Shown: piece after piece, positions 38,432-52,779 of the stretch | Layout: each line of letters begins with the position of its first letter | How positions within the stretch are numbered: the first letter of the stretch is position 1 | NCBI RefSeq assembly: GCF_029168945.1 | Contig: NC_083602.1 | Coordinates: 60,718,600 to 60,782,599, forward strand | DNA from: Cannabis sativa | Taxonomy: Eukaryota > Streptophyta > Magnoliopsida > Rosales > Cannabaceae | DNA length: 64,000 bases | Direction of reading: 5' to 3' | The notes under the pieces: generated by a model | What the model was told of the DNA's origin: nothing | The model's database searches: none | The model's input: the letters and a program-made list of their open reading frames with translations, nothing else | Program-made: the position numbers and the translations under genes

Positions 38432-39291
38432 AAAACATTTACCAAAATTTTTGGAAACCAAATATGAAGTACTTAAGCTTAAGAAAGAAATAAATTAAAG
38501 AAGAAGAAAATAGGATTTGAACGTGGTTGGGGCATTACTGAGCCTTAATCCACGAGTCAATATCATTGAGCTAAAAAAGCTTCAAAGTATATTTGCACAA
38601 GTGTTTTTTTCCTAGCTGAAGAACTCTAATTATTAGCTCTTAGAAGTAGAAAAATGATTTCTCCACTAATCCTCTTGCATGAAGGGATCATGTTCTATTC
38701 ATAGGCAAGATTCGAGTATGGGTGAACCTAAACCCGGTAGGATTTAGAGGTGTCAACTAGGCCTAATGATGGGATAAAATACAATATGTATTTACTTTTG
38801 GCCAATTGGGTGAGACCCAATTCATGAGATTATGATTGTTTGTAGGAGTGGAGACCGATTATGATGCCACGTGTTGTGAGTTGCTGTGTTGGTACTGAGA
38901 ATGTCAGAGAATATGGCGTTGGACAAAAAACGTGGTTGCCTTTTGGTGCTACACACTCCTTAAGTCTGACGTAGGGGACAAACTCCTGATATGGTGGGCC
39001 CGGTGTTTAGAGGTCGCCACGTAGGATGATATCTGAAGGCTTTTGGATGTCTCTTCAATTTTTTGTGTCCAAATTACCCCATTAGGGCATCCAAATAGTT
39101 ATGATGGACTTTTTGCCTTCTGGGCCAAACAACATTTCTAGGACTGAAATGGTATGGCCTTATCCCGTTTGTAAGTTGGACTTACATCCGAATCTGGAGC
39201 CATAACTCAACTTTGTAATTGGGGTTGACGTGCTAACTTGACTGCCCAAGAATGAGCCTATTTTAGTTGATATTGGATTTTTGAAAATGCA
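38432..39291 (-). repeat. Gypsy 5' LTR, copy 2 (original position)
   Basis: On the minus strand it starts TGCATTTTCAAAAATCC and ends near the leader with TTGGTGCTTTCATTGAGAGC. Its outer edge faces the subtilase gene. The 3' LTR that would pair with it is not in the window. Confidence 0.65.
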
Positions 39292-39430
39292 CCTGTCCCT
39301 TCCTTATCCGGAAACACTGATGACATTAACATCGGAAAGTCAAGCTTCCAAAAAAAATAAAATATTCTGAAAGTCAAGAAATAGTTATGCAAAAAATTTC
39401 AACATGTGGAGCTGCATTGTAGCCTCTGTT

Positions 39431-39462
39431 AATAAATAATAATAATAATAATAATAATAAAT
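39431..39462 (+). repeat. (AAT)n microsatellite
   Basis: About ten AAT units in the 3' flank of subtilase 1. Confidence 0.9.
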
Positions 39463-39567
39463 AGAAAAAAACTACAACATTGATGCATTAATAAAGAATA
39501 TAGATATACAAGTAATTTATTAGATGAAGAAATAAGAGTATATTTAAATTTGAAGTCTTCATCATAC

Positions 39568-42678
<3,111 letters not shown>

Positions 42679-42718
42679 GCTTGAGAAACTGATGGTAAAA
42701 CCAAAAGAGCTGTTCATT

Positions 42719-45040
42719 ACAAGAATAGTGCGTATACTAATTTATAGGTAAATCGAAAATTCAATACAATAATTCCTTGTTCAAACAAAAAAGTACCATA
42801 ATACCATAAAAATCCAACAATAATTCCTTTTACGACAATATTGTACATTGTATGACAACAATACATATGAGGTTACCAAACAAATTCTTGGCTGGCTTCT
42901 TTACTGTTATTACTGCTATTGTTGACATTGTTTTTGTTATTAATGTTATTTTTATAAGGGATAATACTGCAATAAATGAAATGCGGCAATTTCACTCAAT
43001 TATGGAATATATTCCATTCATTTTCGATGTTATTAATTTTTAAATTGTGACAAAATATATCCTGAATCCTTATGGTGTTCGCAATGAATGTGGTGCGGTT
43101 CTTAACTAATATATTAGGCCACACTACATAGACCTCAAAACTGCATTTCAAAAATAAAGTACGGTGTATGTGGTTTGTACCGATCAACAACTAATAATAA
43201 TTAAATTAAATATATAATAAAATTTTACAATATAAGACAAATTGAATTCATAATCAAAAAGTATTCAACAAAATATTAAAAATAACAATGAATTAATATA
43301 CAAAATACATGACATCAAGAATAGAAATACATAATACATAAACAAATTAGAACTCAATACAAAATATAAGAGTAAGCATTAATGACACTCCTTGATTCAG
43401 TTCTAATAAACAATATAAAATCCTCCGTTTGGTAAAAAAAAAAACTCCATTAATCCACGAACATTGAACTGACCCATTACTGGAAAAATAGTTAAAGGAA
43501 GTAAGGAAATGCACCATTTTTTTGGATGTCTACTGGTAGAGTCTTGAGAGACAAAGGAGAGAGACGGTAGAAAAGATGGTGAATGCATATGCATGGTTCC
43601 TCTGTTTTGAAACTTCTTCGGCTATTCAGTGTCATCCATTGTTGCTTTTCTCCAAGCTTGGAATTGTTTCACTATATTTTAGTACTTTGTATTTTTATTT
43701 ATTGGTAGGTATTTACCGAATTATATAAAACAATCAGTCAAAAAAAAAAAATTAAAGAAAAACTTGTGTTTAAAGGAAAGAATGAGCTTGTCTGTAATCA
43801 TTCTGAAATATTATGAAAATGTTTAATAAGAAACAGCTGGCATAATCTAACCTGAAGGCCTTTTTTTTTCTTTTTTTTTTTTGAAATAGTATGAGTTATA
43901 ACTTTGCTTCCTATACAAAATTTAGTTATAGCTGTTATATAATCATTAGTAATTTTTTTTAAAAAAAACAAATTGTTTGATAAATATTCACCTAAATTTT
44001 AACTAATATAATTAAGGAATTATTACATAAAAAATATAATTAATGGTTTAAGTAAAGTCATTTTTATCATTTTTGCTCTAAATATATTCCCTACTTTAGT
44101 TAAAATTTGATACTATTTATAATATTTTATAATTTAAATTTATTAAATATAAATTAATGTGATAAAATAATAAAAAAGTAATATTGTTTTTTATTAAAAT
44201 AGTATGAAAAAAATTTAGCAAAAAAATAAAAAAATTTATACTCCCTATCTATTCTCTATTATATAGAGTTATTTTTTTAATAATTGGAGCTCATTTTTTT
44301 ATTCACTCTCTATTTTAATTAAAGAATGCGTTTAGAAAGTATAATTAGAGATACTAATAATTATAGTAGAATTTGGCTTAAATATTAAATAAAATACATT
44401 ATTTTTAAATAAGAGCATTAGTATTAAGTATCAGTGGTGCCCAATACCTTTCATAAGTAGCGCTTAATGGTCTGTCAATTGTTTAAGGTGCCCTTAGCAT
44501 TTCTAATGGTATAAATTATAATCCGCACAAATGTCAAAGTTGTTCAGCTACAAGTCCTAATAGATAAAGTTACACGAGTTCCATAAATATAAGTGTCTTC
44601 TTTTTCTTTTCATTTCCTTGAAAATATCTGGGTAAAGGTTGAATATTTAAACCAAAATTGTAAGGCTCAAGTAACATTTGGCATCATTGTACCTCGACTT
44701 GTGAAATCATTAAATTGCATGAAACTGTTTGCCCAAAATCTAAACATTGTGCTCCCCACCAATGTAAGACACACAAGCCTAATTTTCAGACAATATTTGT
44801 ACAGCTATTATATTCAAATAGCATTGTTATTAAATATTAATAATGCTTAGTATTTAGGTGGTATTTTAAAATTAGTTAGTAATATTTTTTAAAAGTTACT
44901 TTAAGTTATATGTGACTTAATATTTTATTATATTAATAACAATATGACACCGAAGAGAAGAAAGTATTAGATACTAATAGTACCTTTTAACTATTCTTTC
45001 AAAATAAAATAGTTAATTTAACATTATTATCACCCTTTTT
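42719..45040. other. AT-rich intergenic region
   Basis: Upstream of subtilase 1; its promoter should lie near 42720-42900 but no clear TATA box was assigned. The rest is AT-rich with homopolymer runs and no recognisable gene or repeat ends. Confidence 0.5.
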
Positions 45041-45044
45041 TCCC

Positions 45045-45215
45045 TTTTTTGTTGATAAACCACCACCTTTAGCAATAACAACAATTCAACAAAAGACTTC
45101 TCTTCATTTCAGTAACTTAAAAGAAAGAAAGAACTTTAGGCACTATTCTCATTTGATAGGATTTTAACCTTATAAGTGGGTTGGCTTGATCAACATTCTA
45201 TTAGAAATGTTACAC
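45045..45215 (-). pseudogene. Subtilase exon 10 relic
   Basis: Aligns with part of the last exon of subtilase 1 (39660-39825). Shared plus-strand words include AAACCACCACC-TTAG/AACAAT, AAAAGACTTCTC, AAAGAAAGAAC, GGATTTTA.CCTTATA and GTTGGCTTGATCAACATTCT. It is heavily mutated and has no other exons nearby; only about 170 bp survive. Confidence 0.75.
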
Positions 45216-45643
45216 ATTAATAAAAGAAAAACAAGATACATTACAATTTTACAGTAATATAAAATACAAGGACCAATAAAAATGTTAAATAAATACTACA
45301 ACAATATATATTTATATAATTTGAGCTTGTTTAGTAGGCTAAGGGTCGTATTGTATTAAATAACAAATAACAATATATTTGGATAAAATAAGGGGTTTTT
45401 TATTAGTATACAATAAAAATAATTTTATTACAAAAAATGTGCAAAAAAATACAATTTTAAAAATGTACCGATTTAAAAACATATTTACATAGATTCATAC
45501 AAATTCTTAATTTAATTATAATAGATATATTAATGAGTCAACTTATTATAATTAGATTTGTGTAACTATTTTTATGACTAATTTATATGGTATTAATGAG
45601 TAAGCCTACTAATTAACAAAATTATATATTAATATTTACAAAA

Positions 45644-46038
45644 ATATGTTGATGAGGCGTTGTCCATGAAGGAGTCTTTGAGTTGGGTTAAATCCTGCTG
45701 AGGAGAAAGCAGGACTATTGAGGACTTTTGTCCTACAACGGTGATTTTGGAGTCGGATTGTCTTGTGTTGGTTAATGTTATCAATAGCAAGAGCCACATT
45801 CTTTCTCATCTTGGTCTTATTATTTCGGATTTTATTAATCTTTTACGGTCCTTTTCTAATTTTCATGTTTCAGTTCAGTTTGTTAAACGATCTGGGAACC
45901 AAGCGACTAACTGGTTAGCTCGTTCTTCTGGTTCATGTCCTGATCATATTTCCAGTAAGGGGTTTTTCCCTTCTGGTTTGAAAGCTATTTTGTTAGTTGA
46001 TTTGCTTTAATGAAAGATGCAATCTTTATTTCAAAAAA
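45644..46038 (+). mobile_element. 5'-truncated LINE insertion with RNase H domain
   Basis: About 395 bp flanked by a 13-bp duplication AATATTTACAAAA (45631-45643 and 46039-46051), ending in an A-run (TTTCAAAAAAAA). The plus-strand frame 45741-46010 encodes an RVT_3 RNase H-like end: ILESDCLVLVNVINSKSH, LISDFINLLRSF, VQFVKRSGNQATNWLAR, GFFPSGLKAILLVDL. Just upstream EALSMKESLSWVKS is in another frame. 5' truncation, a 3' A-tail and variable-length duplication fit target-primed reverse transcription. Confidence 0.88.
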
Positions 46039-46376
46039 AATATTTACAAAACATAATCAGATACTACTAATAAACGATAAAATTTGTATTAATCATACAA
46101 ATCACGTCCAAAATCGACATAATAATTGTATGGAATATTTTTAAAATTCAATACATATATAATCATGATTTTTTTGTTTAACTGTGTCCAATATCATTAT
46201 TAGTAGATTTTTAAAAATCGATATTTCCACTAGTCTATGTATTTGCACTAGGAATAGCAAAAGGGTCCATATTAATTTAGAGCCATTTTAATAACATATC
46301 ATTATAGGGTAGATTTTAAAATCAACATATGATCAAGATATATATGTTTAAATAAAATTAATATATGATATATTTT

Positions 46377-47145
46377 TAAAATACACACATGAAAAAAAAA
46401 ACCAAAAATAAACAAAACAATAACATCAATGAGAAGATAGTTTATTAAAAATATACATGTAATATTTTAAATATAAAACATAATAAAAAAAATAACTAAC
46501 GATTGAAAATAATAAACAGTTTTAAATTAATAATAAAGAGCGAAAAAAATACATTAAAAAAATAAACAAAAACAACCCATTAAATTTAGCAAAAACATAT
46601 ATATTTTTTTTAAAAAAAAAAAAACACTAGAAACAAATAAATAACATTAAAAATATTACAATACACAACAAAACATAATAAGAAACACCACAAAAAAACA
46701 ACAGTCCTAATATAAATAAACACATGAAAATAAACACGATGAATAAATTTATATGAAAAGTACTTAAAATACACACATGAAAAAAAAAACCAAAAAATAA
46801 ACAAAACAATAACATCGATGAAAAGATGGTTTATTAAAAATATACAGATGTAATATTTTAAATATAAAACATAAAAAAATAATAAACGATTGAAAATAAT
46901 AAACAATTTTAAATTAATAATAAAGAGCGAAAAAATACATTAAAAAAATAAACAAAAACAACCCATTAAGTTTAACAAAACCATATATAAATTTAAAAAA
47001 AAAAACACTAAAAATAAATAAATAATATTAAAAAAATATTACAGTACGATGCACAACAAAACATAATAAAAAACACCAAAAAAAAAAAACAAAAGAAAAA
47101 AAAACAACAGTCCTAATATAAATAAACACGGTGAATAAATTTGAT
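46377..47145. repeat. Two-copy AT-rich tandem repeat inside the MULE
   Basis: Unit of about 388 bp. Copy 1 starts at AAAATACACACATG (46378), copy 2 at the same word (46765). Shared markers are AATAACATC.ATGA, TAATAAAGAGCGAAAAAA, AAACAACCCATTAA and ACAACAGTCCTAATATAAAT. Copies differ by point changes and poly(A) length. Confidence 0.88.
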
Positions 47146-47732
47146 AATATCATTTCAAATTTGATAATGATCTTTTTAATTAAAATATGATCAAAATTTA
47201 TTATTTTTAAAAATCGACATACCTATTAATTTGTCCATAAAATAGCAAAAGGGTAAAATTAATATAAATAAATTTTAAAAATATTTTATTTATGTTGTTG
47301 ACGTGATTTGTATGATATATACAAAATTTATTGTTTATTATTAGTATCTTATTATGTTTTTTAATTATTGATATACAAATTTTGTTAATTAGTAGGCTTA
47401 CTCATTAATACCATATAAATTAGTCATAAAAATGGTTATACAAATCTAAATATAGTAGGTTGACTCATCAATATATCTATTATAATTTAATTAAGAATTT
47501 GTATGAATTTTTGTAAATATGTTTTCAAATGTGTACATTTTTAAAATTGTGTTTTTTTGCACATTTTTTGTAATTATTTAAGAAAATGTATACATTTATG
47601 TAAAATGCCCATAAAATAATATATTATATTAATTATTACGACCATAATTTTTAATATAGTGAGTCGTATTAATTATTAAATACATAACAAATTATCCATA
47701 TTAGCTTGTATTATAATATTTACAAAAGATCT

Positions 47733-48156
47733 AAGGTTAACCCCGGTCCCGACCCCAACCTTGGACCTTGGACCCGGACCTAGACCCGAACCCAGACCCC
47801 GGACTCAAACCTTAACTTGGACTCAGAGCGAACCCCAGACTCGAATTCAAACTCGACCCTGAACGCGAACATGAACCCAAACCCCGGACCGGGACCCAAA
47901 CCCGAACCTGAACCCTGGGCGCAAACTCAGACTAGGACCTGAATCCGGACCTTGACCCTAAACCCAAACCCAAACCAAGACCCTCGACTTGGACCCGAAC
48001 TTGGACCCCCAGCCATGACCCAAACTTGGACCCCAACTCCAAACACCGTACCCAAATCCGAAACTCAAACCCTGTCCCTGAACCTAGACCTCGGGGCTCG
48101 GGTCTGAGGTCCAAGTATGGGTCCGAGTCTGGGATCCAAGTACGGGTCTGGGGTCC
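47733..48156. repeat. Degenerate 6-bp-period GC-rich array with an inversion
   Basis: The plus strand runs as variations of GACCC, GAACCC and AAACCC words in a roughly 6-bp rhythm from about 47733 to 48092. It then flips to the complementary sense (GGGTCT, GGGTCC, GGGATCC) to 48156. The flip is marked by inverted GACCTC...GAGGTC at about 48088-48112. It is GC-rich in an AT-rich region, and the long frames across it are by-products of the repeat. The copia LTR starts at its right end. Confidence 0.85.
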
Positions 48157-49616
48157 TGTTGGGGTTTGTGCCCTAAATAAAACTCATTTCAATATAATCA
48201 GATTTACTAATTTATACAAGATCAGAAATCGCTTTTATTTTACATAGTTCACATGATTTATTTCATGATTATGTTTAATGTATAAATTCTATTAAGTCCA
48301 AAACATATATAAATATATATATTTATTCATGATTATAGTGTCGTCAGCACAGTTGAATACAATCAGGATTATATGTTTAAAAGTTTAATTCTCATGATTT
48401 GTCAGTTCACTACATTTAGACTGACATGATAATCAGCGATAAGGTATACTTACACTTTGGATAAGTGTTATGTCATTTCCAGGGCATTGGCAAAGTTTAC
48501 CAGTATCGGATGTATGGGTGTATACATTGAAAGAGACCGATATTGATCTTGAATAAGATATCATAAACTTACCGTTATATCTTTCTAAGTCAATATCAAT
48601 GGTTGATCTTAGGTCTATGGATCTTAATCCTGATATGGTTAGGTTCAACTTAGTTGTATTATTTATGTTCTTCAAGTTGTTCGTGGATGCTAACCAATGG
48701 TTCTGGCAGATATTTACATCTTGGAAACATGGTAGTTCAATTGAGTGAGAGCGCTAATCATAGATATAGAATCTATCACTTCTATAAGTATTTAGAAGTG
48801 AAACGATGCTAACCTTCGAGCTTGGCTGAATAGAAATAAATGATTGAGGTCTCATTTCAGTAATTATATTAGTTTATAGAAGTATCATTTATAGGTGGCT
48901 AAGTGTTTTAAGGATAAAATACATTGAAGGGTAGAACAGTAAATTTGTCCCTATTCAGTGTAGATCATCTATAGAGGATCTTTGACTATTAAGATTGTAA
49001 CAATAGATAATTATAATGTATCTATATAGTGGTATTAATGCCTTCTATGTAATTGAGAGTGCTATTCAATTCCAAATCTATAGTGGCACAAGACGAAATT
49101 AATAAATTAGATAATTTACTTGGTAAAATTCTAGATCTACTTATTGAAAGCTCGGTTATATAGGTCTATGGTCCCCCCACTACTCGAGATAATACTGCTT
49201 GCAGACTCAGTCAATTGATTTTAATTAATCAATTACAATTCTAAAATTAGACTATGTCTTATTTAAGAATTTTCACTAAGCAATGGCTTAATTGTGAAGA
49301 AAAGAGGTTTTAGGGTCAATTTATTAATTAAGAGACTTTCTATGGTCTAATTATTAAATAATATAAATGACAATTTTATTTGATAATTAATTATAATTAT
49401 TAAATAAATAGTTTTCGCATTTATAGGATTGAATAGGAAAATATGGTATTATTGAAAGAAGAATAAGTGGTTGGAAAAGTAGCAAAATTGTAACTAGAGA
49501 TTGGTCCTATATGGCCGGCCTTAGAGTTATTTTTGTCTAATATTTTATTCTTTTTTAATCCATATAACTCAGCCCTAAGCCCTAGTTGAAACACTATAAA
49601 AGGAACATGATGCTCT
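48157..49616 (+). repeat. Copia LTR C, 3'-truncated
   Basis: Begins TGTTGGGGTTTGTGCCC and follows LTR B for about 1.46 kb, then stops shortly after its TATA box (CACTATAAAAGGAAC, about 49592), where LTR D begins in opposite orientation. Confidence 0.9.
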
Positions 49617-51320
49617 TGTTGGGGATTATTTTACCAAGATCTAGATTTACTACCATGTATGTTATTTAACATCCTAAATATGAATTTCTAAAACAATGGA
49701 ATTTAAACACATATAAAGTTCAAGAAACCTTACATTGGTTGCAGTGGAATTAAATGACTCCTTCCACTCAGATCTCTAACCCTTGTATCCTTTCTGTAGC
49801 AGAGTATCACCAAGATCTGAGCCTGATTCTCCTTCAGTTGATTGGATTCTTCACAGTCTTACACACTATGATTGAGTACCAATTTGCTATGCGTGGACAT
49901 GTACTCAATCACTATAGGATTCGAATTCAGAAGAGAGAAAAGGATTCGAAATAGAGAAAAGAGAGAAGGCCTAAATTTTGACTGAAAGACTTAAGTGCAT
50001 CAACTGCTATCATGTTTCAATTTGAGTCCATCACTATCTATTCATAGGAGTCCTTCTAGGTTTAGGTTTGAATTATTTGACATTAAAAAATTGATAAATA
50101 AATGGTAAAATCATGCTTAAGTGGTCAGCCATAGGATGTTGGCCCACCACTTGTAAATTTACCATTTTTCAACTATTTATCTTATTCTTTCACAAATGCC
50201 ATATTTTCTAATTCAACCACTTAAATACCAAAACTATTTATTTAATAATTAAAATTAATTATCAAATAAAATTGTCATTTAATATATTTATTAATTAGAC
50301 TTAATAAAGTATTTTAATTAACAAACAAACCATTAAACCTCTTTTCTTCACAATTAAGCCCTAGCTTAGTAAAAATTCATAAATAAGACATAGTCTAATT
50401 TTAGAATTATAATTGATTAATTAAAATCAATTAACCGAGTCTTACAAGAAGTATTGTCTCAACTAGTACGAGGACCATGGGCCTATATAACCGAACTTCC
50501 AATAAGCAGATCTAGAATTTACCAAGTAAATTCTCTAACTTATTAATTCCTCCTTGCACCACTATAGATTTGAAATTGAATACACTCTCAATCATATAGA
50601 ACGCTCTATATGTTCCACGATATAAATATGCTATGAAAATTTAACCATCGTTCTAATCCCAATAATCAAAGATCCTCTATAAATGATTTACACCGAGTAG
50701 GAATAAATTTACCATTTTACCCCTCAATGTATTTTATCCTTAAAACACTTAGCTTCCTATAAATGATATTTCAGTAAACTAATATAATCACTGAAATAAG
50801 AGCTCTTCCATTTATCTTTATTAAGCCAAGCTCGAAGGAAATCATCATTTCACTTCTATGTCCAGATAGAAGCTATAGATTCCATATCTATGATTAGCGC
50901 TCCCACTCAATTGTACTATCATGTTCCCAAACTGTACGTTTGACCCGAACTAAATGGTAGGCTTTAACTAACAACTCAAAGAACACAAATAACACTCTTG
51001 AGATCGAACCTCACAATGTCAGGATTAAGATCTTTTGATCTAAGATCATCCAGTGATATTGATTTAGAAAGATACAACAGTAAGATTTTAATATCTTTAC
51101 CAAGAACAATATCGGTCCCAGTCCAATGTATACTCCATGCATTCGATACTAACATACTTTGCAAATGTTCTAGAAAGAACATAACACTTATCCAAGGTAT
51201 AAGTAAACTTTATCGCTGACTATCACATCAGTGCAAATCGAATACACTGATGAATCAAGGGACATTAACTTTTGAAGCATATAATCACAATTATCTTCCA
51301 CTGTGTTGACATCACTATAA
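49617..51320 (-). repeat. Copia LTR D, truncated at its 5' end
   Basis: The plus strand starts TGTTGGGGATTATTTTACC, which is the reversed 3' end of the family, and continues to CACTATAA at 51320, short of the expected terminal CCAACA by about 200 bp. The end is replaced by a GAA microsatellite. Confidence 0.9.
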
Positions 51321-51348
51321 AGAAGAAGAAGAAGAAGAAGAAGAAGAA
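51319..51348 (+). repeat. (GAA)n microsatellite
   Basis: About ten AAG/GAA units at the truncation point of LTR D. Confidence 0.95.
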
Positions 51349-52114
51349 GAATCACCATGAGAACCTTAGACCTCTTTGTATAGAGTTAAGAATTCTCATT
51401 TGTCACACATGCCCATGTTTGGTATGAGTTGTAATAGGGAAATAAATAGAGTTTCAAACGTTGACTTTGACACTAGAAACGTCCCCCACTAAATTCCCAA
51501 TATATTCTCATAAAATGGTTCCAGTCGATATGTCATTTGGAGTGATAACCGCAAACTATATATCAATAAAACATCGAAAATCTTCCAACACAAGTTTAGG
51601 TGACATGTTGCCTGGGACAGTTTTAGCACACCATTTTTGAGTTTCAATTCTCCTCTTCGAGCCAACTCATTCCCAAACATCTCAATGTTCATTTAAACAT
51701 TATAAATGAGTATTGTAACAAATTCTAACAACTAGAAACATCTTCATTTTGGTCTATACTCCCACATGTAATTTATTCACTTTAAATACATAATTTTCAA
51801 ATGTGATATAAGTTAGAGTAACTTGCGGCGTAAATATCTAATTTTAACTCTCAGTTGTAAATAAATATTTAAGTTTAATTTTTGACGATAATCATACCTA
51901 AGTTAAATTTCTAGATCTTCCGTAAGAAACTGTTAAGTGTAAGTTATTATCCACTCGTCATTTTCTTATTATTATATTTAAATTAATTTTGAAATAAAAA
52001 AAATTAATGACCTCAACCAATTAGAGACTGCCACATAGTTATTAACTTGACACTTAATGACCAAATACCTACGAAATTGAGTGTTTGGGATAAAGAATGT
52101 TTGGGTTACTATTT
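51349..52114. other. Non-coding spacer
   Basis: No gene or repeat ends recognised. The part next to 52115 may be 3' flank carried along with the ABC-transporter fragment. Confidence 0.5.
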
Positions 52115-52410
52115 CTATCTCATTTGGAAATTGAGTGTCTTGATGCAGTAAGTAAACATGAAAGCGAAGAAGGCTGTGAAGCCAATAAGAACAGCAGCAA
52201 CTGGTCCCATAAAATCTGGGTTGTACCCAAAACGGTCTTCTATGTACCAGTTGATGGTGGGTTCAAATGTCATTCCAGGCACTTTGATCGTGTCTTCAAC
52301 ATCACCATACTGTGACACAATCAATCCGTACACAGTCCATGCCATTGGGCAAATCCAATAATACCAGATCCACCACTTTGGAATTCTTGGTCTTGGGATA
52401 AAGACCAAGA
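52115..52410 (-). pseudogene. PDR-type ABC transporter, C-terminal fragment
   Basis: An open minus-strand frame ends at a stop at 52115. It encodes about 97 residues of the far C terminus of a pleiotropic-drug-resistance (ABCG full-size) transporter: [37 protein letters not shown], then [15 protein letters not shown], a hydrophobic helix ([16 protein letters not shown]) and the end [11 protein letters not shown]. The rest of the roughly 1,400-residue protein is absent. Its upstream edge abuts a subtilase exon 9 start in a different frame. The frame being open suggests the capture is fairly young. Function as a transporter is impossible. Confidence 0.85.
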
Positions 52411-52779
52411 ATTTAAACCAGGTGCAATTATGTTTGGCTGTAACAAATTTGTGCATAATAATCCAAGGAAAATTGAAATGCAATGAGATTTAGAAAGTTG
52501 ATGAACGATATAAAGTTACCTTTTAGAATATCTGGCGTAATCAAATTCGGCCCACGAAAAAGAGAAGGAAGCAACATAAGCTGAAAAATCTGTTATGACT
52601 TTACTTCTTAGAATGGTTGCTTGAGGATGTCTGCAAAAGAAAAATTGTAGCATTACTTGATGAGGATAGCAAACTTCATCAGCAATTTCTTTTTGGCTTG
52701 TGAGGAAAAGTTATTAGATTAAAGGATATATACAACCATACATATACATAGTTCAATTAAGGTAGGACCAATGTTTAAA

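Larger units (their letters stand above)
18985..39291 (-). mobile_element. Ty3-gypsy (Tat-like) retrotransposon, truncated and opened by insertions
   Basis: The minus-strand parts, in order of transcription, are: 5' LTR (about 38432-39291), leader and gag start (37997-38431), then after inserted elements gag (25488-25123), more gag, protease and RT (22154-18985). RNase H, integrase and the 3' LTR are missing: recognisable RT stops near 18985. Three insertions inside it have perfect 5-bp duplications, which proves the flanks were once joined. A second copy of the 5' part (29232-30538) arose by tandem duplication. Lineage is suggested by RT blocks like YPVCLVNLVLV and by the gag motif KAYIQRIMEA. 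Confidence 0.8.
35427..39301 (+). repeat. Duplicated block, copy 2 (3.87 kb)
   Basis: Second copy of 26666-30538. Small differences include TCAGTCTAAATCC here against TCGATAAATCC in copy 1 near the end of the LTR A piece. It runs into unique subtilase 3' flank at 39302. Confidence 0.93.
45392..47610. mobile_element. MULE-like non-autonomous element with long inverted repeats
   Basis: A perfect 9-bp duplication ATAAAATAA flanks it (45383-45391, 47611-47619), the length typical of Mutator-like elements. The ends are GGGGTTTTTTATTAGTATAC and, reversed, GGGCATTTTACATAAATGTA. Inverted arms extend at least 230 bp each (about 45392-45640 and 47370-47610) and resume after an inserted LINE, where GATACTA.TAATAAAC and CATACAAATCACGTC are shared. 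No transposase is present. The middle holds a two-copy tandem repeat. The AT-rich duplication could arise by chance, but it abuts both ends exactly. Confidence 0.8.

Noticed and set aside
42679..42717. Upstream in-frame ATG as the start of subtilase 1
   Set aside because: The later ATG (42678) gives a normal signal peptide and matches the start of subtilase 2; the extra 13 residues have no counterpart.
46610..46906. Hydrophobic Phe/Tyr-rich frames on the minus strand
   Set aside because: They come from A/T-rich tandem repeat sequence inside the MULE; composition explains the apparent membrane character.
47932..48247. Gly/Leu/Arg-rich frames on both strands
   Set aside because: By-products of the 6-bp-period array.
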